The position numbers and the translations under genes are program-made. A stretch of 64,000 nt of DNA, taken from positions 153,243-217,242 of the forward strand of contig SWDI01000006.1 in assembly GCA_005116955.1 (NCBI GenBank), in the 5' to 3' direction. The notes under the pieces are model-generated. The model ran no database searches. It saw nothing but the letters and a program-made list of their open reading frames with translations, and was not told where the DNA came from. This document shows positions 50,342 through 60,143 of the stretch, one piece after another; the stretch's first letter is position 1, and the number at the start of each line of letters is the position of its first letter. This DNA is from Nitrospira sp. Lineage in GTDB: Bacteria > Nitrospirota > Nitrospiria > Nitrospirales > Nitrospiraceae.

Positions 50342-51577
50342 ATGGGGCAATCAGGGTGTCGGTCTTGCGGTGCGACGCTTGAGCGTACGTTCGTTGATCT
50401 TGGTATGTCTCCACTGGCCAATTCCTACATTAAGCCAGACCAGTTGGATCGTATGGAGCCCTTCTATCCGTTGCATGTCTATGTGTGCGAGAAATGTTTG
50501 TTGGTTCAGTTGAAGCAATTCTCAACGCCGCACGATATTTTTTCAGACTACGCGTATTTTTCGTCATTTTCAGATTCCTGGCTGGTACACGCGAAAGCCT
50601 ATGTTGATATGATCGTGGGCCGATTCGGATTGGATCGCAGTTCCAAGGTTGTGGAGATTGCCAGTAACGACGGATATCTTTTGCAGAACTTCGTGTCACG
50701 CGGCATCCCTGCGTTGGGAGTCGAGCCTGCTTCCAATATCGCTGAAGTGGCGAAGAAGAAGGGGATTCAGACGAAAGTGGCCTTCTTCGGAGAGAACACG
50801 GCCCGGGATGTAGCTGCTGACGGATGGGCTGCCGATTTGATCATTGGGAACAATGTGCTGGCCCATGTCCCGGATCTGAATGATTTCGTGAATGGACTTA
50901 AAGTGCTGCTGAAACCAACGGGCCTGATTACTATGGAATTCCCTCATCTGTTGCAGCTGATGCAGCAGAACCAGTTTGACACGATCTATCACGAACATTT
51001 TTCCTATTTTTCGTTCTTGGCGGTCGAGCAGGTGTTTGCTCGTCATGGAATGAAACTATTCGATGTTGAGGAACTGTCGACTCATGGTGGCTCTCTGCGA
51101 ATCTATGCGTGCCACAATGACGATACTTCCAAGCCTGTACAGGCACGAGCAAAGGAACTGAAATCACGAGAAGAAACCGCCGGATTTGGCCGGCTGAATC
51201 ATTATCTATCGTTTGGTCCGCGCGTTGAGGCGACGAAGCGGAAGGTACTGTCCTTTCTCATCTCTGCGAAACAGGAGGGCAAGCACGTTGTAGGTTATGG
51301 GGCTCCCGCAAAGGGGAACACCTTGCTCAACTATTGCGGAATTCGGACGGACCTCATTGATTACACGGTAGATCGGAGTCCACATAAGCAAGGGCATTTT
51401 CTCCCTGGCGTGCATATTCCAATTTATGAGCCGGAACGAGTGCGCGACACACGCCCTGACTATCTCCTGATTCTGCCCTGGAATATTCGAGAGGAAGTCA
51501 TGCAGCAGATGAGCTACGTTCGGGAGTGGGGAGGAAAGTTTGTCGTTCCGATTCCTGAGGTACAAGTGTATTCATGA
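50342..51577 (+). CDS. SAM-dependent sugar C-methyltransferase
   Basis: CRSCG zinc site, VVEIASNDGYLLQNF, IYHEHFSYFSF, VVGYGAPAKGNTLLNYCGI. Confidence 0.92.
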   Translation: MGQSGCRSCGATLERTFVDLGMSPLANSYIKPDQLDRMEPFYPLHVYVCEKCLLVQLKQFSTPHDIFSDYAYFSSFSDSWLVHAKAYVDMIVGRFGLDRSSKVVEIASNDGYLLQNFVSRGIPALGVEPASNIAEVAKKKGIQTKVAFFGENTARDVAADGWAADLIIGNNVLAHVPDLNDFVNGLKVLLKPTGLITMEFPHLLQLMQQNQFDTIYHEHFSYFSFLAVEQVFARHGMKLFDVEELSTHGGSLRIYACHNDDTSKPVQARAKELKSREETAGFGRLNHYLSFGPRVEATKRKVLSFLISAKQEGKHVVGYGAPAKGNTLLNYCGIRTDLIDYTVDRSPHKQGHFLPGVHIPIYEPERVRDTRPDYLLILPWNIREEVMQQMSYVREWGGKFVVPIPEVQVYS

Positions 51578-52122
51578 TTTTCACAGAAACCGCCCTCAAA
51601 GATGTCTTCTTGATCGATCCTGAGCCGGTACGAGATGAGCGAGGAATGTTCGCGAGAACCTGGTGCCAACGGGAGTTTGAGGCGCACGGGATTTCGACCA
51701 GATGGGTGCAGTCAAGTGTTTCGGTGAACCGCCAGAAAGGCACTATGCGCGGGCTTCATTATCAATCCGCTCCCAATGAGGAAGTGAAGTTGGTTCGTTG
51801 CACGGCTGGCGCCATCTATGATGTCATCGTCGACTTACGACCTGCGTCACCGACGTATTGTCAGCATGTCGGAATAACGCTCTCGGCAGATAATCGCCGA
51901 GCTGTCTATATTCCGAAGTGTTGTGCCCATGGGTTTCTCACGCTCGAACACAATAGCGAAGTGTCGTACCATATATCGGAGTTCCATGTGCCTGCCAGTG
52001 CTCGGGGGGTCCGGTGGGACGACTCAGCGTTCAAGATCAAGTGGCCTGAACCCATTCTGGTCATGTCGGAGAAAGATCGAACATGGCCAGCATTTTTCAG
52101 GGACGGCGCACTGCCATTATGA
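51574..52122 (+). CDS. rfbC: dTDP-4-dehydrorhamnose 3,5-epimerase family protein
   Basis: DERGMFARTWCQREFEAHGI, GTMRGLHYQ, YIPKCCAHGFLTLE. Confidence 0.9.
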   Translation: MIFTETALKDVFLIDPEPVRDERGMFARTWCQREFEAHGISTRWVQSSVSVNRQKGTMRGLHYQSAPNEEVKLVRCTAGAIYDVIVDLRPASPTYCQHVGITLSADNRRAVYIPKCCAHGFLTLEHNSEVSYHISEFHVPASARGVRWDDSAFKIKWPEPILVMSEKDRTWPAFFRDGALPL

Positions 52123-53447
52123 CATTTTCTGGCCCCGAAGAAGCATCGAGAGGTGAAGAGTTAGGCAAAGAGTTGTATAGCTTCATGGTGGAGCTTTATC
52201 CAATATGTCGAAGTATTACCGGTGGAGGGGTCAGGGAAACTCTTCGGGCGATCCAGAAGCGTCTTGCGCTTGAGATGCATGAAGTTCCTAGCGGAACAAA
52301 AGTATTTGATTGGACGGTTCCGTTGGAATGGAACGTAGCCGATGCCTATGTCATGAACCGGGAGGGGAAGCGAGTCATCGATTTCAAAGCACACAACTTA
52401 CATCTGATGAGCTACAGTTCGCCCGTCCGGAAGAAGATGCCATTGGCGGACCTCAGGCCCCATTTATTCACGCTGCCGGATCATCCCGAGTGGATTCCTT
52501 ACCGAACGTCCTATTACAAGGAGAACTGGGGCTTTTGCCTTCGGCACGCGGATCTTGAACGACTGTCTGATGACGAATATGAGGTTGTCATCGACTCGAG
52601 TCTTCAAGCCGGTTCACTCACCTATGGCGAGGTCTATTTGCCAGGTGAAACGTTGGATGAGGTTCTCATCTCATGTCATGTATGCCATCCGGCTATGTGC
52701 AACGATAATTTGTCGGGTATTACGGTGGCCGTGAAGTTGGCGGAAACGATGGCGATGCGTCCAAGACGATATTCATACCGTTTTCTCTTCATTCCAGGAA
52801 CCATTGGGTCGATTACCTGGTTAGCTCAGAATGAACAGACGGTGTCTCGCATTAAGCACGGGCTCGTCTTGACTGGGATAGGTGATGTGGGGAACATCAC
52901 CTACAAGAAGAGCCGTCAGGGCAATGCGGAGATCGATCGGGCGATGGCGCATGTGCTGAGGCATTCAGGAGAGCCCCATACCATCATCGATTTTTCCCCC
53001 TATGGATATGATGAACGGCAGTATTGTTCTCCTGGGTTTGATCTGCCTGTCGGATGTTTCATGCGGACCCTACACGGCCAATATCCGGAGTATCACTCCT
53101 CTGCCGATGATCTGGACTTTGTGAAGCCGGACTCTCTTGTACGGTCGTATGCCCGATGTCTAGGAGTGTTCGATCTCTTGGAAGGAAATCGAACGTATCT
53201 AAATCAAAATCAGAAATGCGAACCCCAGTTAGGTCGACGAGGGCTGTATCGTGCTGTTGCTGGTCATCAAGAAAAACAATGGACTGAATTTGCTCTCTTC
53301 TGGGTGTTGAATGCATCCGATGGACGCCATACCCTGCTTGATATCGCCGAGCGCGCCGACCTTTCGTTCGGCAAGATTGTATCCGCAGCTGAAGCGCTCT
53401 TTGAGGTTGGTCTATTAAAAGAATGTCGGAGGCCGGGAAACACTTAA
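52119..53447 (+). CDS. DUF4910-domain putative aminopeptidase-like protein
   Basis: SCHVCHPAMCNDNLSGI, FIPGTIGSITWL, YCSPGFDLPVG, HSSADDLDFV; ATGA overlap supports start at 52119. Confidence 0.85.
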   Translation: MTFSGPEEASRGEELGKELYSFMVELYPICRSITGGGVRETLRAIQKRLALEMHEVPSGTKVFDWTVPLEWNVADAYVMNREGKRVIDFKAHNLHLMSYSSPVRKKMPLADLRPHLFTLPDHPEWIPYRTSYYKENWGFCLRHADLERLSDDEYEVVIDSSLQAGSLTYGEVYLPGETLDEVLISCHVCHPAMCNDNLSGITVAVKLAETMAMRPRRYSYRFLFIPGTIGSITWLAQNEQTVSRIKHGLVLTGIGDVGNITYKKSRQGNAEIDRAMAHVLRHSGEPHTIIDFSPYGYDERQYCSPGFDLPVGCFMRTLHGQYPEYHSSADDLDFVKPDSLVRSYARCLGVFDLLEGNRTYLNQNQKCEPQLGRRGLYRAVAGHQEKQWTEFALFWVLNASDGRHTLLDIAERADLSFGKIVSAAEALFEVGLLKECRRPGNT

Positions 53448-53461
53448 ATGGAGAAGCGATT

Positions 53462-53697
53462 ATGAACACTGTGTATTATGACCCTCCATTCTCGGATGAA
53501 CGACGCCGCGCAGAGTTATATCAAGGGCAGCTGCTCGTCTATTCTTCGATAGGAAGAGTACGCTCGCGTTTATCGAGTTTGCCAGAAAATTGATCAAGGA
53601 GGCCTTTGTCCCCGTCGATCGGATGTCACTCTATAATGACGAAACTGTTGATATCGGTGTACTGACCTATCAAGATAAAGCGGAACACGGAGCATGA
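53462..53697 (+). pseudogene. Frameshifted, truncated remnant (MNTVYYDPP...-type protein, possibly dioxygenase-like)
   Basis: MNTVYYDPPFSDERRRAELYQGQLLVYSS in frame 2, then STLAFIEFARKLIKEAFVPVD continues in frame 1. Confidence 0.6.
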
Positions 53698-53727
53698 TGT
53701 CTGTGACGTGTGATTGCAGATGGCTAG

Positions 53728-54558
53728 ATGAGGGGTAGGCTCGCTCAGCAAAGAGAAGTGGTGGCGGTACTTCCAGCAGCTGGCAGATCTCTTCGGCTGG
53801 CTCCGCTTCCCTGCAGTAAGGAGGTCCTTCCTATCGGCTTTGGTCCTATCCCTGGGATCCAGGAGACCCGTCCTAAGGTGGTGAGTCACTATCTGTTGGA
53901 GTGCCTCAGAAAAGCAGGGGTTCGGAAGGGCTATGTCGTCATTCGGCAAGGGAAATGGGATATTCCGGCATACTGGGGAGATGGGGAAATACTCGGGATG
54001 GACCTTGCCTATGTGGTAATTGAAGGGTCTAGTGGCCCACCGGATACGATCGATCGGGCCTACCCTTTTATCAAGGATAAGGTTGTGGCGTTTGGGTTTC
54101 CAGATATTATTTTTTGTCCACGCGATATATTCACCAAACTGCTGGCCCGGCTCGATCGATCTGGGGGAGATGCCGTGTTAGCGTTGTTTCCGGCACACGA
54201 CCCCAAGGCGATGGATATGATCGACATTGATGAAAACCTTCGCGTCCGCGAGATTCATCTTAAACCGAAGACGACACGATTGAGGTATGCCTGGTTATGT
54301 GCCGCGTGGACACCGGTGTTCACAGAGTTTTTGCATCAGTTCCTGCATCGAGTAAGAAAGGGATGCAGTGTAGGACTGGTTGGAAATCGCAAAATCGATC
54401 CACAGGGCGACATCCCGGTCGGGGCCGTGCTGGCTGCAGCAGTGCAAGTCGGACTTAAGATAGAGGGGGTAACATTTCCAACAGGGCGCTATATCGATAT
54501 CGGTACCCCTCAGGCGCTGTCCGTAGTTCAGAGGTTCATTTCCCATTCCCGGATATAG
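53728..54558 (+). CDS. Sugar nucleotidyltransferase
   Basis: VAVLPAAGRSLRLAPLPCSKEVLPIG, GFPDIIF, GRYIDIGTPQAL. Confidence 0.85.
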   Translation: MRGRLAQQREVVAVLPAAGRSLRLAPLPCSKEVLPIGFGPIPGIQETRPKVVSHYLLECLRKAGVRKGYVVIRQGKWDIPAYWGDGEILGMDLAYVVIEGSSGPPDTIDRAYPFIKDKVVAFGFPDIIFCPRDIFTKLLARLDRSGGDAVLALFPAHDPKAMDMIDIDENLRVREIHLKPKTTRLRYAWLCAAWTPVFTEFLHQFLHRVRKGCSVGLVGNRKIDPQGDIPVGAVLAAAVQVGLKIEGVTFPTGRYIDIGTPQALSVVQRFISHSRI

Positions 54559-54587
54559 TACTTGGCATAACCCTAGAGGAGGGACAC

Positions 54588-54893
54588 GTGGCACAGCTGC
54601 AGAGGCCTGAATTCGCGTATTTGAATGGGAAACTGGTTCTCTGTGACGAAGCGACCCTTCATGTTGGCTGTGAAGCGTCGATTCGTGGGCTGAATGTCTT
54701 AGAAGGGATCAAGGGGTGCTGGCAGCCGGATGGACAATTCAAAGTCATCATGATGCGGCAGCATTATGAGCGCTTAAACGGTCTGCCCGCCTACTCCATG
54801 AAATTGAGCATTGGGAAGCGTGCAGTTGACGCCATGTTGATTCAAATGAAAAAATTAAGTAGTGTGTCATGTGATGATAAGATAGATGCTTGA
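54588..54893 (+). pseudogene. Truncated class IV (branched-chain-type) aminotransferase
   Basis: FAYLNGKLVLCDEATLHVGCEASIRGLNVLEGIKGCW... stops after about 100 aa; family members are about 300 aa. Confidence 0.7.
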
Positions 54894-54915
54894 ATCAGAG
54901 AAGGAGCCTAAAATC

Positions 54916-55632
54916 ATGAAGTGCACCCTGTATATGATTACCGTCTTATTCGTGCTGGCGGCAAGCTCAGGCTCTGGACTCTGTGATTCGAGCTTGGTTA
55001 AGCCAGACGCCGGTAAATTGCCGACAGATATCCCCGTAGTACCTTCCACGACAACGCAGACCGAGAAAGCAATCAGTCAGGCGATGATGGATAAGCTGTC
55101 GAATGCGGTCAGCAGTGAATATGTGATCGGTGCCGAAGATGTACTGGACATTACCGTCTGGAGGAATCCGGATCTGTCTCGACAAGTGCAAGTACGTCCC
55201 GATGGGCGATTTTCAATGCCGATCATTCGCGACGTGATGGCCGTCGGCAAAACGCCCAACAAATTGGCCGAAGAAATGACGAACAAACTCAAGGAATATG
55301 TCCAGAACCCGGTTGTGGCTGTGACCTTGAAGGAAGTCAATAGTTCCAACATCTTTCTGCTCGGCGAAGTGGCTCATCCTGGCAAGTATCCGCTGAAGAG
55401 TAAAACGACGCTGCTGCAAGCGATTACCATCGCAGGTGGATTCAAAGATACGGCGGCAAGGAACCAGATCGTCATTTTTCGGTTTACGGATACAGCCCCA
55501 GGTTTGAAGCGGTTCACGGCGAGCTACGATGACATCGTGCTTCGTAGCGGAATCACGGATAATTTTGAACTGAAGCCGGGTGATACACTTGTGGTGCCGA
55601 GCGAGTCAATGGTGGTCTTCCCTGGTCGGTAG
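54916..55632 (+). CDS. Polysaccharide export protein (Wza/SLBB family), paralog 1
   Basis: YVIGAEDVLDITVWRNPDLSRQVQVRPDGRFSMPIIRDV, NIFLLGEVAHPGKYPLKSKTTLLQAITIAGGF. Confidence 0.93.
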   Translation: MKCTLYMITVLFVLAASSGSGLCDSSLVKPDAGKLPTDIPVVPSTTTQTEKAISQAMMDKLSNAVSSEYVIGAEDVLDITVWRNPDLSRQVQVRPDGRFSMPIIRDVMAVGKTPNKLAEEMTNKLKEYVQNPVVAVTLKEVNSSNIFLLGEVAHPGKYPLKSKTTLLQAITIAGGFKDTAARNQIVIFRFTDTAPGLKRFTASYDDIVLRSGITDNFELKPGDTLVVPSESMVVFPGR

Positions 55633-55653
55633 GGAATACCGGAAAGGATTGCT

Positions 55654-56304
55654 GTGGACAATTGCGCACGATGGACAAGGGTGTCTAGGTGGTATCTGCC
55701 TGTGATGAGAGCATCGGCGATTGGGCTCTTGTTGTGCTCTGTTCTTGTCCAAGCTAGTTGTCGAGGACCGGTGACGTCGAGGGAATACAAGGCATCCGAC
55801 GTCCCCACGGAATTCCTTTTGGGTTCTGAAGACCAGATTGAGATCAATGTGTGGAAGAATCCGGATTTGTCCAGAATCACGTTGATACGGCCGGATGGAT
55901 ACGTATCCATGCCGATCATCGGTGACGTGCAAGCAGCCGGTCTCACGGCAGAGGCACTGTCCGCGCAGATTACCGAGCGTCTGAAGGGCTATATCCAGAA
56001 CCCTTCGGTCTCGGTGAATGTCAAGGAGCTCAACAGTTATGCCGTGTTTGTGTTGGGTGAGGTCACCAAGCCTGGAAAGTACCAGCTCAAGTCCTACGTG
56101 ACCGTGCTGCAAGCTATTTCGATGGCCGGCGGTTTTACCAACTATGCAAGCAAGAATCGACTACAAGTTGTGCGGGTAATTGAAAGCCCCGGTCACAAAC
56201 GCCAGGAAGTCCATATTCCTCTGCGGTATGATGATCTTGTCAGCGGACGTGGTGAACCAGGGAACATTGTGTTGACCTCCGGCGATACGGTTGTCGTACC
56301 GTGA
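55654..56304 (+). CDS. Polysaccharide export protein (Wza/SLBB family), paralog 2
   Basis: FLLGSEDQIEINVWKNPDLSRITLIRPDGYVSMPIIGDV, YAVFVLGEVTKPGKYQLKSYVTVLQAISMAGGF. Confidence 0.93.
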   Translation: MDNCARWTRVSRWYLPVMRASAIGLLLCSVLVQASCRGPVTSREYKASDVPTEFLLGSEDQIEINVWKNPDLSRITLIRPDGYVSMPIIGDVQAAGLTAEALSAQITERLKGYIQNPSVSVNVKELNSYAVFVLGEVTKPGKYQLKSYVTVLQAISMAGGFTNYASKNRLQVVRVIESPGHKRQEVHIPLRYDDLVSGRGEPGNIVLTSGDTVVVP

Positions 56305-56431
56305 CGGAATCATGCAGGGTGTCCGACGCACTATTGGCTCTGTTTTTTTGAAATCTATGCATGTGGTACGAGGCGGGCGGATCGGTTCTCGGCTGGTCCT
56401 CATCCGTTTGTAGCTGCTTCTGAAAAGGAGT

Positions 56432-57724
56432 GTGGTGACTCTATTGTGGTGTTGTAGACGGCTCAAGATCAGACCATTGTTTCGGTTCGCAGTTACGGTC
56501 GTGCTTATATGGGGGGTGTTGCCCTCAGTGTCAGTTTATGCGGAGACGAACATTGTTCCCTGGGCTGACGTGAGGGAACGATACGATAGCAATGTATGGC
56601 GTAGGCCAAAGGAGCTCCTAAGGGACGCACAGGGGAACGTCCCGCAGCTCCATGATTTTGTGACGACTGTGAACGGTGGGCTAGCCCTGCGGCACGAGAG
56701 TCGCGACATTGAGGCTGACCTGAAGGTGGGGGGGAATTACAGCGCGTTTGTGAACAATAGTAACTTGAACTATTATGGTGCTTTGCTCAATGGCACTGTT
56801 GGCTTGGATCGATGGGTTGATCAGTATGTCAGGGGAGCAAGGTTGAGCGTTACCGAGAACTTGGCATATACCCCCGAGCAATCTTATGGGAGATCGGTGG
56901 CGGTTGATGACTTTGAGGGCGGCCTCCTAACATTTCGGCGGAGCAGGCTTCTGAACACAACGGCCTTCACAGGGAGCTACCCCCTGTCCCGAGATATTTC
57001 TTTGGAAGGTGGGTACACGTTCGGCCTTCGGAGGCAGACCCGTATCACCGAAGGCGGGGATGTAACCGGGGCCACCTTCTTCAACACGATGACTCACACC
57101 TGGTTCGGAGGACCTCGCTATCAGCTGACGAGAAACGACAGCATCGCCGCCTTGTATCAACAGACTTTCTTTACCCAAGAGCGGTCCGAAGGCGGCAGGA
57201 CATTTAGTAGCAATCTCATCACGCTCGAAGGTGACTATACGAAGGTGTTCCCGGAGTGGAGGTTCACTGTTCGCGGAGGCGTCACGTTTGTCGAACCAGT
57301 TGGGCGGACGTTACCGTCTGGTTCCATTAGCGTCACAACCGCACCGGAGCGAGACACGGTCATCAATCTGACGCTGGCACGGGCAGCCAGACCGTCGTTC
57401 TTTTTACAGGGTGGAGCGCGGATCAATAATTCTGTGCGGGCGACCATCAGACATCGAATTTATGAGCGACTCAGCGTCAGCGGGAGTGGTGGGTATTCCT
57501 TGAGTCAATTTTTCCCCAATACAGATTCTCAATTTCAGATTTTCACTGGAGCATCGAGGCTTCAGTATATGTTGACGAGGAACATCAGAGGAGAGCTCTT
57601 TTATACCTTCGAACACATTAACTCCGATACAACGGCACTTGAGTACCAGGTATCACGCCATCAAGTAGGATTTATGCTGTCGGTAATGTTGGAATCATTA
57701 GGAGAATCGCTCGGATTCGACTAG
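56432..57724 (+). CDS. Outer-membrane beta-barrel protein of polysaccharide export locus
   Basis: Signal sequence, alternating beta-strand pattern, location after wza-like genes. Confidence 0.7.
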   Translation: MVTLLWCCRRLKIRPLFRFAVTVVLIWGVLPSVSVYAETNIVPWADVRERYDSNVWRRPKELLRDAQGNVPQLHDFVTTVNGGLALRHESRDIEADLKVGGNYSAFVNNSNLNYYGALLNGTVGLDRWVDQYVRGARLSVTENLAYTPEQSYGRSVAVDDFEGGLLTFRRSRLLNTTAFTGSYPLSRDISLEGGYTFGLRRQTRITEGGDVTGATFFNTMTHTWFGGPRYQLTRNDSIAALYQQTFFTQERSEGGRTFSSNLITLEGDYTKVFPEWRFTVRGGVTFVEPVGRTLPSGSISVTTAPERDTVINLTLARAARPSFFLQGGARINNSVRATIRHRIYERLSVSGSGGYSLSQFFPNTDSQFQIFTGASRLQYMLTRNIRGELFYTFEHINSDTTALEYQVSRHQVGFMLSVMLESLGESLGFD

Positions 57725-58031
57725 GTGATAGGAGGTAAGCCACGGATGCATATGGCTCAAGCAGAATCGATCATAAATTCATCCGGGCGGAAGTTGATAT
57801 TAGAGAGCTAGGCGGACTTTTTATGTCGTTCCACCTGCTCATCTACACTAGGATTCCGTTCCCTTGAAGGTGTCACGCACCACAGTCCGTCCTCTCGCAA
57901 AGCGCTGTGTTTCAAATTTGTTTGATCGACGACTCAGAGTTTCAGATATTTCACCCGGGTCCAGGTGTGAGTTTGTTTGAGTCGAGGGAAAAGCAGATAT
58001 TTGTTCGGCAGGTTGCATAGGGAATTTTAAT

Positions 58032-58985
58032 ATGGAATTGTCCCAACTGGCTGGCCGAAGAATATTTGTGACTGGTGCAGGGGGATTCATTGGGGTATAT
58101 CTATGTCGTGCACTTCTGGGCTGTGGCGCAGAAGTGCATGGTATTTCTAGGAAAGAACAAGTTGGGAGTAGAGACGATATTCGTTGGTGGCGAGGTGACC
58201 TCGCAGACATGCCGGGCATTCGGAAGATTATAACTACGATTAAGCCCGATATCATTTTCCACTTGGCGAGTCACGTCGCCGGTTCCAGGGACCTAAGATT
58301 GGTATGGCCAACTTTTCAAAGTAATTTGGTGAGCACGGTCAACTTGCTGACCATCGCGTCGGAAATTGGTTGTCAGCGGATCATCTTGACCGGTTCATTG
58401 GAAGAGCCTGAATCTGACAGTGGTGACACCGTACCCTGTTCGCCTTATGCGGCGGCAAAGGGGGCGAGCAGCAGTTATGCGCGCATGTTTCATGCGCTGT
58501 ATCAGACTCCTGTTGTGATGGCACGTCTCTTTATGGTGTATGGGCCTGGGCAACAGGATGTGAGCAAATTGATTCCCTATGTGACGCTGTCACTTTTAAA
58601 CAAGCAATCTCCGAAGCTTGGGAGTGGGCAGCGTCGGATTGATTGGGTCTTTGTTGAAGATGTCGTCGCTGGGCTGATTGCCGCAGCTCAAACTCCAAAC
58701 ATAGAAGGGCGTGTGATCGATTTGGGTTCAGGCGCCCTGGTGTCGATTCGAACGATTGTCCAACAATTGGCAGATCAAATAGACCCTCAGATTGAACTAA
58801 TGTGGGGTGCTTTGCCAGACCGGCCAATGGAACAAACACGTGTTGCGAATATCTCGCGAACGTATGAGGCTATGGGTTGGACACCAACGACTTCTCTGGC
58901 GGTGGGATTGGAACGTACGGTGGATTGGTATCGAGAGCATGGAGGTTCACTTCATCAGAAAACTGAAGGGCACTGCGTTCTGTAA
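58032..58985 (+). CDS. NAD-dependent epimerase/dehydratase
   Basis: GRRIFVTGAGGFIGVYLCRALL, YAAAK. Confidence 0.9.
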   Translation: MELSQLAGRRIFVTGAGGFIGVYLCRALLGCGAEVHGISRKEQVGSRDDIRWWRGDLADMPGIRKIITTIKPDIIFHLASHVAGSRDLRLVWPTFQSNLVSTVNLLTIASEIGCQRIILTGSLEEPESDSGDTVPCSPYAAAKGASSSYARMFHALYQTPVVMARLFMVYGPGQQDVSKLIPYVTLSLLNKQSPKLGSGQRRIDWVFVEDVVAGLIAAAQTPNIEGRVIDLGSGALVSIRTIVQQLADQIDPQIELMWGALPDRPMEQTRVANISRTYEAMGWTPTTSLAVGLERTVDWYREHGGSLHQKTEGHCVL

Positions 58986-59224
58986 TCGGTTTGTGCCTGT
59001 AGGGGCGCGCCGCTCGATTTGCCCAGTTACTTGCGCGAAGCATAAAACATATTAAAATTATCGCTATCTGGAGAGACGTTTTCTCCAACACTGCATCCTT
59101 ATCGGAAAGCACCTGAGAGCTAAGCGTGTGGAGCGAAGGAGCGAAAGGTTTTCGCACTCGGCTCTACGTTATCAGGTAAAAGCCCGTAACTCTCAACGCT
59201 CGACACCTAGCTAGAAAGGTATTT

Positions 59225-60055
59225 ATGGAAGAAAGTGTTCAGGTAATTCGAATTGAACCGTCGAAAGGGTGGGTGGCGCTTCAATTGAAAGAGTTATGGG
59301 CCTACCGTGAGCTGCTCTACTTTTTGATCTGGCGTGATGTGAAAGTACGCTACAAGCAGACAGCACTTGGCGCGGCATGGGCCATTATTCAACCAGTTTT
59401 CACGATGATTGTCTTTAGCCTCTTCTTTGGACGATTGGCAAAGATCCCTTCCGACGGGATCCCCTATCCCATCTTTGCTTATGCCGCCCTGGTTCCATGG
59501 ACCTTTTTTTCCCAAGGATTGGGTCAAGCAGCCAATAGTCTGGTCGGAAGTTCGAATCTGCTCAAAAAAGTCTATTTCCCCAGGCTCTCAGTCCCGATCG
59601 CGTCGGTGCTCTCAGGACTCATTGATTTTTTGATTGCCTTTATCGTGCTGCTCGGAATGATGCTCTATTACGGCATCCATCCCACGCTCAATGTGATCTG
59701 GCTTCCATTCTTGCTTCTGCTCACAGTGATAACTTCGCTTGGCGTCTCTCTTTGGCTTTCTGCCTTGAATGTCCATTTCCGCGACGTGCGTCATGTGCTC
59801 CCTTTTCTGACCCAATTCTGGCTCTTTGCAACCCCCATCGCCTATCCGAGCAGTTTGTTGTCAGAATCGTGGCGGACTCTCTATAGCATTAATCCAATGG
59901 TGGGCGTGGTCGAGGGATTCCGTTGGGCTTTGCTTGGGGTGGAGACCGCCCCAGGGCCGATGTTGATCGTTTCTTCGCTGGTTGCCCTGGCTCTCTTGGT
60001 AGGGGGAGTATTTTACTTTCGTCGGCTAGAAAAGACCTTTGCGGATGTGCTGTAA
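59225..60055 (+). CDS. Polysaccharide ABC transporter permease (Wzm-like)
   Basis: DVKVRYKQTALGAAWAIIQPVFTMIVFSLFFGRLAKIPSDGIPYPIFAYAAL. Confidence 0.95.
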   Translation: MEESVQVIRIEPSKGWVALQLKELWAYRELLYFLIWRDVKVRYKQTALGAAWAIIQPVFTMIVFSLFFGRLAKIPSDGIPYPIFAYAALVPWTFFSQGLGQAANSLVGSSNLLKKVYFPRLSVPIASVLSGLIDFLIAFIVLLGMMLYYGIHPTLNVIWLPFLLLLTVITSLGVSLWLSALNVHFRDVRHVLPFLTQFWLFATPIAYPSSLLSESWRTLYSINPMVGVVEGFRWALLGVETAPGPMLIVSSLVALALLVGGVFYFRRLEKTFADVL

Positions 60056-60143
60056 GAGTGAACTGAGTGGCTTTCGCAACAGACTGTTACTAACCAGCTA
60101 GGGCTTGAGCGTGGACGGCTCCTCCGGCTCGCAGTGAGGAATC

